From a bacterium (lineage in GTDB: Bacteria; UBA8248): a stretch of 64,000 bases of DNA. The notes beneath the pieces are model-generated. The model was given only the letters and a program-made list of their open reading frames with translations, ran no database searches and was not told where the DNA came from. Shown in pieces: positions 60,956 through 64,000 of this stretch. Where the stretch lies: the NCBI GenBank assembly GCA_022828125.1, contig JAJEJD010000020.1:496001-560000 (forward strand), written 5' to 3'. The position numbers and the translations under genes were made by a program. The stretch's first letter is position 1. The number at the start of each line of letters is the position of its first letter.

Positions 60956-62017
60956 GTGTTTCATCTCGCGCGAATCGCAGCGCTGTGTTTCCTGACAGCG
61001 ACGCTCGGGTGGGCAGTCGCGACGCCGGCACATGCGCAGGACGCTCGCGCCCAAGCGCAGGAAGAACTCCCCCCGGAACCGCCGCTCGGCCTCGACGATG
61101 TGCCCGTGCCCGATGACAACCCCATGACGCGGCCCAAGATCGAACTCGGAAGGCTCCTTTATTTCGAAAAACGCTTCTCCGGCGACGGGAAGGTCTCCTG
61201 CGCGACGTGCCACATGCCCCGGCGCGGATTCTCGAACGCGCGCCAGTACGGAATCGGCTTTGATGGCAGGCTCACGCTCAGGAACGTGCCCACCGTCATC
61301 AACGCCGCCTACAACGAGTCCCAGTTCTGGGACGGGCGCGCCGGCAGCCTCGAGGAACAGGCCAGGGGGCCGATTCTCCACCCGGGAGAGATGGCCTCAA
61401 GCGAAGAAAAAATCATACGCACGCTCGGCGCGATCCCCGAATACCAGGAGCGATTCAAAAAGGCGTTCGGGAGCCCCGGGGTCAGTCTCGAGCGCGTGGT
61501 TCGGGCCATCGCCACCTTCGAGCGCACCCTGCTCTCGGGGAACTCCCCGTTCGACCGCTGGAAATACGGGGGTGACAAGACCGCGCTCTCGCCACAGGCG
61601 ATACGGGGATTCGAGGTCTTCAGAACCAAGGGAAATTGCGTGAAATGCCACCTGGTGGACGAGTTCAGCGCGCCGTTTACGGACGATAAGTTCCATAACC
61701 TAGGCGTCGGGATGGACAAGAAGCCCCTGCAACTCGGGCGGGAAGCGATCACCAAAAAAACCAAGGACCGGGGCAAGTTCAAGACGCCCACGCTTCGCCA
61801 CATCACGCAGACGGCGCCCTACATGCACGACGGCCGCTTCGATACGCTTGCGGAAGTGGTCGATTTCTACGAGGAGGGCGGACACCCGAACCCCCATCTC
61901 GACCCGGACATGAAGCCCCTCAAGCTCACGAAAGCAGAAAAAGAGGACCTGATCGCCTTCATGGGCGCGCTCACGGGCGACCTCCCAGAGGTCAAAACCC
62001 CCGAGTTGCCGAAGTGA
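60956..62017 (+). CDS. Diheme cytochrome-c peroxidase/MauG-type protein
   Basis: This exported protein of about 353 residues has a signal peptide (1-27, cut after AHA), two heme-attachment sites CATCH (82-86) and CVKCH (228-232), and the family segments RNVPTVINAAYN and PTLRHITQTAPYMHDG. It takes electrons from c-type cytochromes to reduce peroxide, or, if MauG-like, oxidises a partner protein. GTG 60956 gives a normal signal peptide and has GAGGA six bases upstream; a TTG at 60914 is an alternative. It is first of four exported redox genes in one direction. Confidence 0.9.
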   Translation: MFHLARIAALCFLTATLGWAVATPAHAQDARAQAQEELPPEPPLGLDDVPVPDDNPMTRPKIELGRLLYFEKRFSGDGKVSCATCHMPRRGFSNARQYGIGFDGRLTLRNVPTVINAAYNESQFWDGRAGSLEEQARGPILHPGEMASSEEKIIRTLGAIPEYQERFKKAFGSPGVSLERVVRAIATFERTLLSGNSPFDRWKYGGDKTALSPQAIRGFEVFRTKGNCVKCHLVDEFSAPFTDDKFHNLGVGMDKKPLQLGREAITKKTKDRGKFKTPTLRHITQTAPYMHDGRFDTLAEVVDFYEEGGHPNPHLDPDMKPLKLTKAEKEDLIAFMGALTGDLPEVKTPELPK

Positions 62018-62083
62018 GGCTTTTTGGGCAAACTCCACCCCGTTACCGCCCGCGCCGATTCGAACCGATCAAGGACGAACCGG

Positions 62084-62803
62084 ATGAAACGCATGATAAA
62101 GATGTTTCCCCTCGCGTTCGCAGCAGTTTTCTCTCTCCTGCTCACGTCCGCCCAATCCTACGGGGCGGAGGTTGACGAGGGGAAATCCCTTTTTGAGCGA
62201 AACAACTGCGGAAGCTGCCATACCCTGAAAGGCCCTGAAACCAGGATACCCCCGCCTGCGCGCCACGGAATCAAAGGCCCTACGCTGTGGTATGCGGGCA
62301 GCAAGTTCCGGCCCGGCTTTCTGGCGAAATGGCTCGCGGAACCCGAACCTTTTCGAGGCGTCGTCTACGGCACCATGAAGCGTGGGAAATACCCGCATCC
62401 TGCCCTTCCGGTGGAGAAGGCGGCGAAGGTGGCGGTATACCTGGAAAGCCTAACAGATCCCGAAATGCCGGCCGGCGTCGTCCCGCGCTGGAAGAAAATC
62501 CCCCGGAAAGTGCTCAGGCGCGCGAGAATCCTGTTCCAGAAAAAACAGCCGTGTTATTCGTGCCACATGGTCTCGATACGAAAGACGGTGTACCGGACGA
62601 AAATCGAGGTGGGCGGCCACAGCGCGCCCCATTTCAAAGATGCGGGAGTCAGGCTGAACCCCGATTTCATCGTGGCCTTCCTCAAAAAGCCTGCGCGCTA
62701 CAACCCCAACGGCAGAATGCCGGTGTATGGGGATAAGCCGTTCACGAAGCTGAGCGAGAAGGACTTCATCGCTCTCGCCACTTATATCGCGAGCTTCAAA
62801 TGA
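62084..62803 (+). CDS. Exported diheme cytochrome c
   Basis: This protein of about 239 residues has a signal peptide (cut after SYGA) and two c-type heme sites, CGSCH (42-46) and CYSCH (157-161), in two similar domains. Each is followed by a HxxP-like and later methionine ligand region (GRMPVYGD near the end). It is probably an electron carrier between the peroxidase and other redox partners. AAGGA lies before ATG 62084; an earlier in-frame codon lacks a signal peptide. The stop overlaps the next gene's ATG (ATGA). Confidence 0.88.
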   Translation: MKRMIKMFPLAFAAVFSLLLTSAQSYGAEVDEGKSLFERNNCGSCHTLKGPETRIPPPARHGIKGPTLWYAGSKFRPGFLAKWLAEPEPFRGVVYGTMKRGKYPHPALPVEKAAKVAVYLESLTDPEMPAGVVPRWKKIPRKVLRRARILFQKKQPCYSCHMVSIRKTVYRTKIEVGGHSAPHFKDAGVRLNPDFIVAFLKKPARYNPNGRMPVYGDKPFTKLSEKDFIALATYIASFK

Positions 62804-63228
62804 AGCTTCACATCCTCGGGAGAACGCTGATTCTCGCCCTCGTGGTGGCGGCGGCGAACGCCCCGTCCCTTGCAGTCGCGGAGGAACCGGCAAGCCGCGT
62901 GAGTGCTGCGGAGAATTTCCGCTGGTACTGCATCCAGTGCCACGGCCCCACGGGAGACGGCAAGGGGGTGAACAACACCAAGAAGCTGCCCGTGAACCCC
63001 CGCAACCTCACAGACGGCAAGGACATGGCCCAGTTCTCGGATGAAGACATGGTGCGCACCATCACCCGCGGAGGCGGGGCGAGCGACCTCTCCCCCATCA
63101 TGCCGCCGTGGGGCAACGTGTTTACAAAACGGGAGATTCGTGATTTGGTGGCCCTGATTCGCAAGATGTGCGATTGCCGCTTCGACCCCAAGGCGAAAGA
63201 GGCGTTTTTGAAGCAACAAGGCCGCTAG
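62800..63228 (+). CDS. Exported monoheme cytochrome c
   Basis: This 142-residue protein has a signal peptide (1-27) and a single heme site CIQCH (44-48) of the cytochrome c553/class I form, with a distal methionine candidate in SPIMPPW (about 100-106). It overlaps the diheme gene by four bases and is followed 11 bases later by the beta-propeller gene, so the proteins are made together. Two extra cysteines near the C-terminus (CDC, about 123-125) may form a disulfide. Confidence 0.9.
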   Translation: MKLHILGRTLILALVVAAANAPSLAVAEEPASRVSAAENFRWYCIQCHGPTGDGKGVNNTKKLPVNPRNLTDGKDMAQFSDEDMVRTITRGGGASDLSPIMPPWGNVFTKREIRDLVALIRKMCDCRFDPKAKEAFLKQQGR

Positions 63229-63239
63229 GTGCCTCCATC

Positions 63240-64000
63240 ATGCGCGACCTCATGCTCTCTCTTGTCGTTCTCGCTCTTTTCCTCTCGATTACCGCGCCCG
63301 CGCTTGCGGCGGGCGAGCGGATTCTCGTCACGAACACGCGCGACGGCACGCTGAGCGTCATCTCGCGCGAAACGCATGAGGTCATCCGGACGATCCCCGC
63401 CGGCAGGAAGGCGAACCGCCTCTCCCTCGCGCCCGACGGGCGCCACGCCTACGTCATCAACGACGGCAGCGCCTTCGTGCGCGTTTTCGACACGCACAAG
63501 CTCAAATTCGTCCGCCGCGTGCGCGCGGGCCGCGACCCCTACAACCTGGCGTTCTCCCCCGACGGCGCGCTCGCCTATTTCGTGAACACCTATTCGGACA
63601 ACGTGACGATCCTCGACGTCGCCGCACGCAAGATCATCGGCTTGATCAAGCACGGCGGGAACAACCCGGTGAACATCAAGCTGAGCCCCGACGGCCGCCT
63701 CGCCTTCGTGGCGAACGAACTCAGCGAAGACGTCTCGGTGGTCGATCTCGATACGAGAAAACCTATCAAGCAGATCGAGGCGGGCCACTACATCGAGGGC
63801 ATCGACGTAACGCGCGACGGCAAGAAGCTCTACGTCATGAACGGGGAGAGGAACTCCTACAGCGTGGTCAACCTCGATACCCTGGAAATCATCCGCACCA
63901 TAAAACTCTCCGGCGAGCCGCACGACGCCCTCATCACGCCGGACGGGAAATTCCTCTACGTCACCCTGCCGCACAAGAACAGGGTGTCGGTCTTCTCGCT
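63240..64000 (+). CDS. YVTN-type beta-propeller protein, 3' end missing
   Basis: At least 253 residues are visible. A signal peptide (1-24, cut after ALAA) is followed by repeated blades of about 42 residues, each with the pattern xxPDGxxAYVxN...VxVxDxxTxKxI (PDGRHAYVIND, PDGALAYFVNT, PDGRLAFVANE, RDGKKLYVMNG, PDGKFLYVTLP). This is a periplasmic seven-bladed propeller related to YncE and to PQQ/surface-layer propellers, with at least six blades visible before the window ends. Encoded behind three cytochrome genes, it may serve as a scaffold or substrate partner. Confidence 0.88.
   Translation, partial: MRDLMLSLVVLALFLSITAPALAAGERILVTNTRDGTLSVISRETHEVIRTIPAGRKANRLSLAPDGRHAYVINDGSAFVRVFDTHKLKFVRRVRAGRDPYNLAFSPDGALAYFVNTYSDNVTILDVAARKIIGLIKHGGNNPVNIKLSPDGRLAFVANELSEDVSVVDLDTRKPIKQIEAGHYIEGIDVTRDGKKLYVMNGERNSYSVVNLDTLEIIRTIKLSGEPHDALITPDGKFLYVTLPHKNRVSVFS

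Overview
The window is a Gram-negative bacterial chromosome segment, open at both ends. Evidence for this is the tripartite (TctABC), TRAP-TAXI and RND transporters, a MipA/OmpV-type outer-membrane protein and exported c-type cytochromes. A B12-dependent class II ribonucleotide reductase, a probable selenoprotein, sulfonate and sulfate-ester genes and many dispersed palindromic repeats fit an environmental, deltaproteobacteria- or Tectomicrobia-like lineage. That placement is an inference from gene content only. By eye, the DNA from about 9 to 19 kb and the gene at 381-2630 are clearly less GC-rich than the rest, while 24.4-28.2 kb is markedly more GC-rich.

Layout. 0-5 kb: the start of a dihydrolipoamide-dehydrogenase gene (minus strand), a membrane-anchored pentapeptide-repeat protein, a DUF5131 radical-SAM-like protein and a GNAT/DUF1778 toxin-antitoxin pair with a readable promoter and operator. 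5-9.1 kb: nrdJ behind a promoter with DnaA boxes and an NrdR-like box, then two tandem copies of a structured RNA that I do not recognise, then tRNA-Ala(CGC). 9.1-19.8 kb, all minus strand: an unfamiliar protein built of two similar halves, a 55-codon gene with its own terminator, an AhpD-like gene with an in-frame TGA that looks like selenocysteine, a molybdenum hydroxylase subunit, queF, a zinc alcohol dehydrogenase and an RND pump with its adaptor. 20-22 kb: hydrolases and a VOC protein. 22-24.3 kb: a decayed stretch with an IS256-type transposase fragment. 24.4-28.2 kb: a GC-rich hydantoinase/oxoprolinase pair, probably acquired.

28.4-45.1 kb: a catabolic and sulfur-flavoured region holding a phosphosulfolactate-synthase homologue, two paralogous sulfotransferases, ATP sulfurylase, a TctABC system, a TRAP-TAXI system, hydrolases, a DUF3604 protein and an N-terminal-nucleophile hydrolase. 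Its genes are separated by MITE-like intergenic elements whose ends carry the same inverted repeat. 45.9-47.8 kb: an outer-membrane protein and two small membrane/coiled-coil proteins. 48.3-54.7 kb: an adenine-deaminase, SDR and ribose-type ABC importer operon, whose next gene seems to be cut by a Phd/RelE toxin-antitoxin module (54.8-55.4 kb). 56.1-58.4 kb: E1-beta and E1-alpha subunits of a 2-oxoacid dehydrogenase. 59-61 kb: a RibD-like reductase, an MBL hydrolase and a VOC protein. 61-64 kb: an exported electron-transfer cluster of a diheme peroxidase, two cytochromes c and a YVTN beta-propeller protein that runs off the window.

The observations most worth following are the CxxU AhpD-like selenoprotein with a SECIS-like hairpin, the tandem covarying RNA behind nrdJ, the family of intergenic elements with shared terminal repeats, and the unfamiliar two-repeat protein at 9.1-10 kb.
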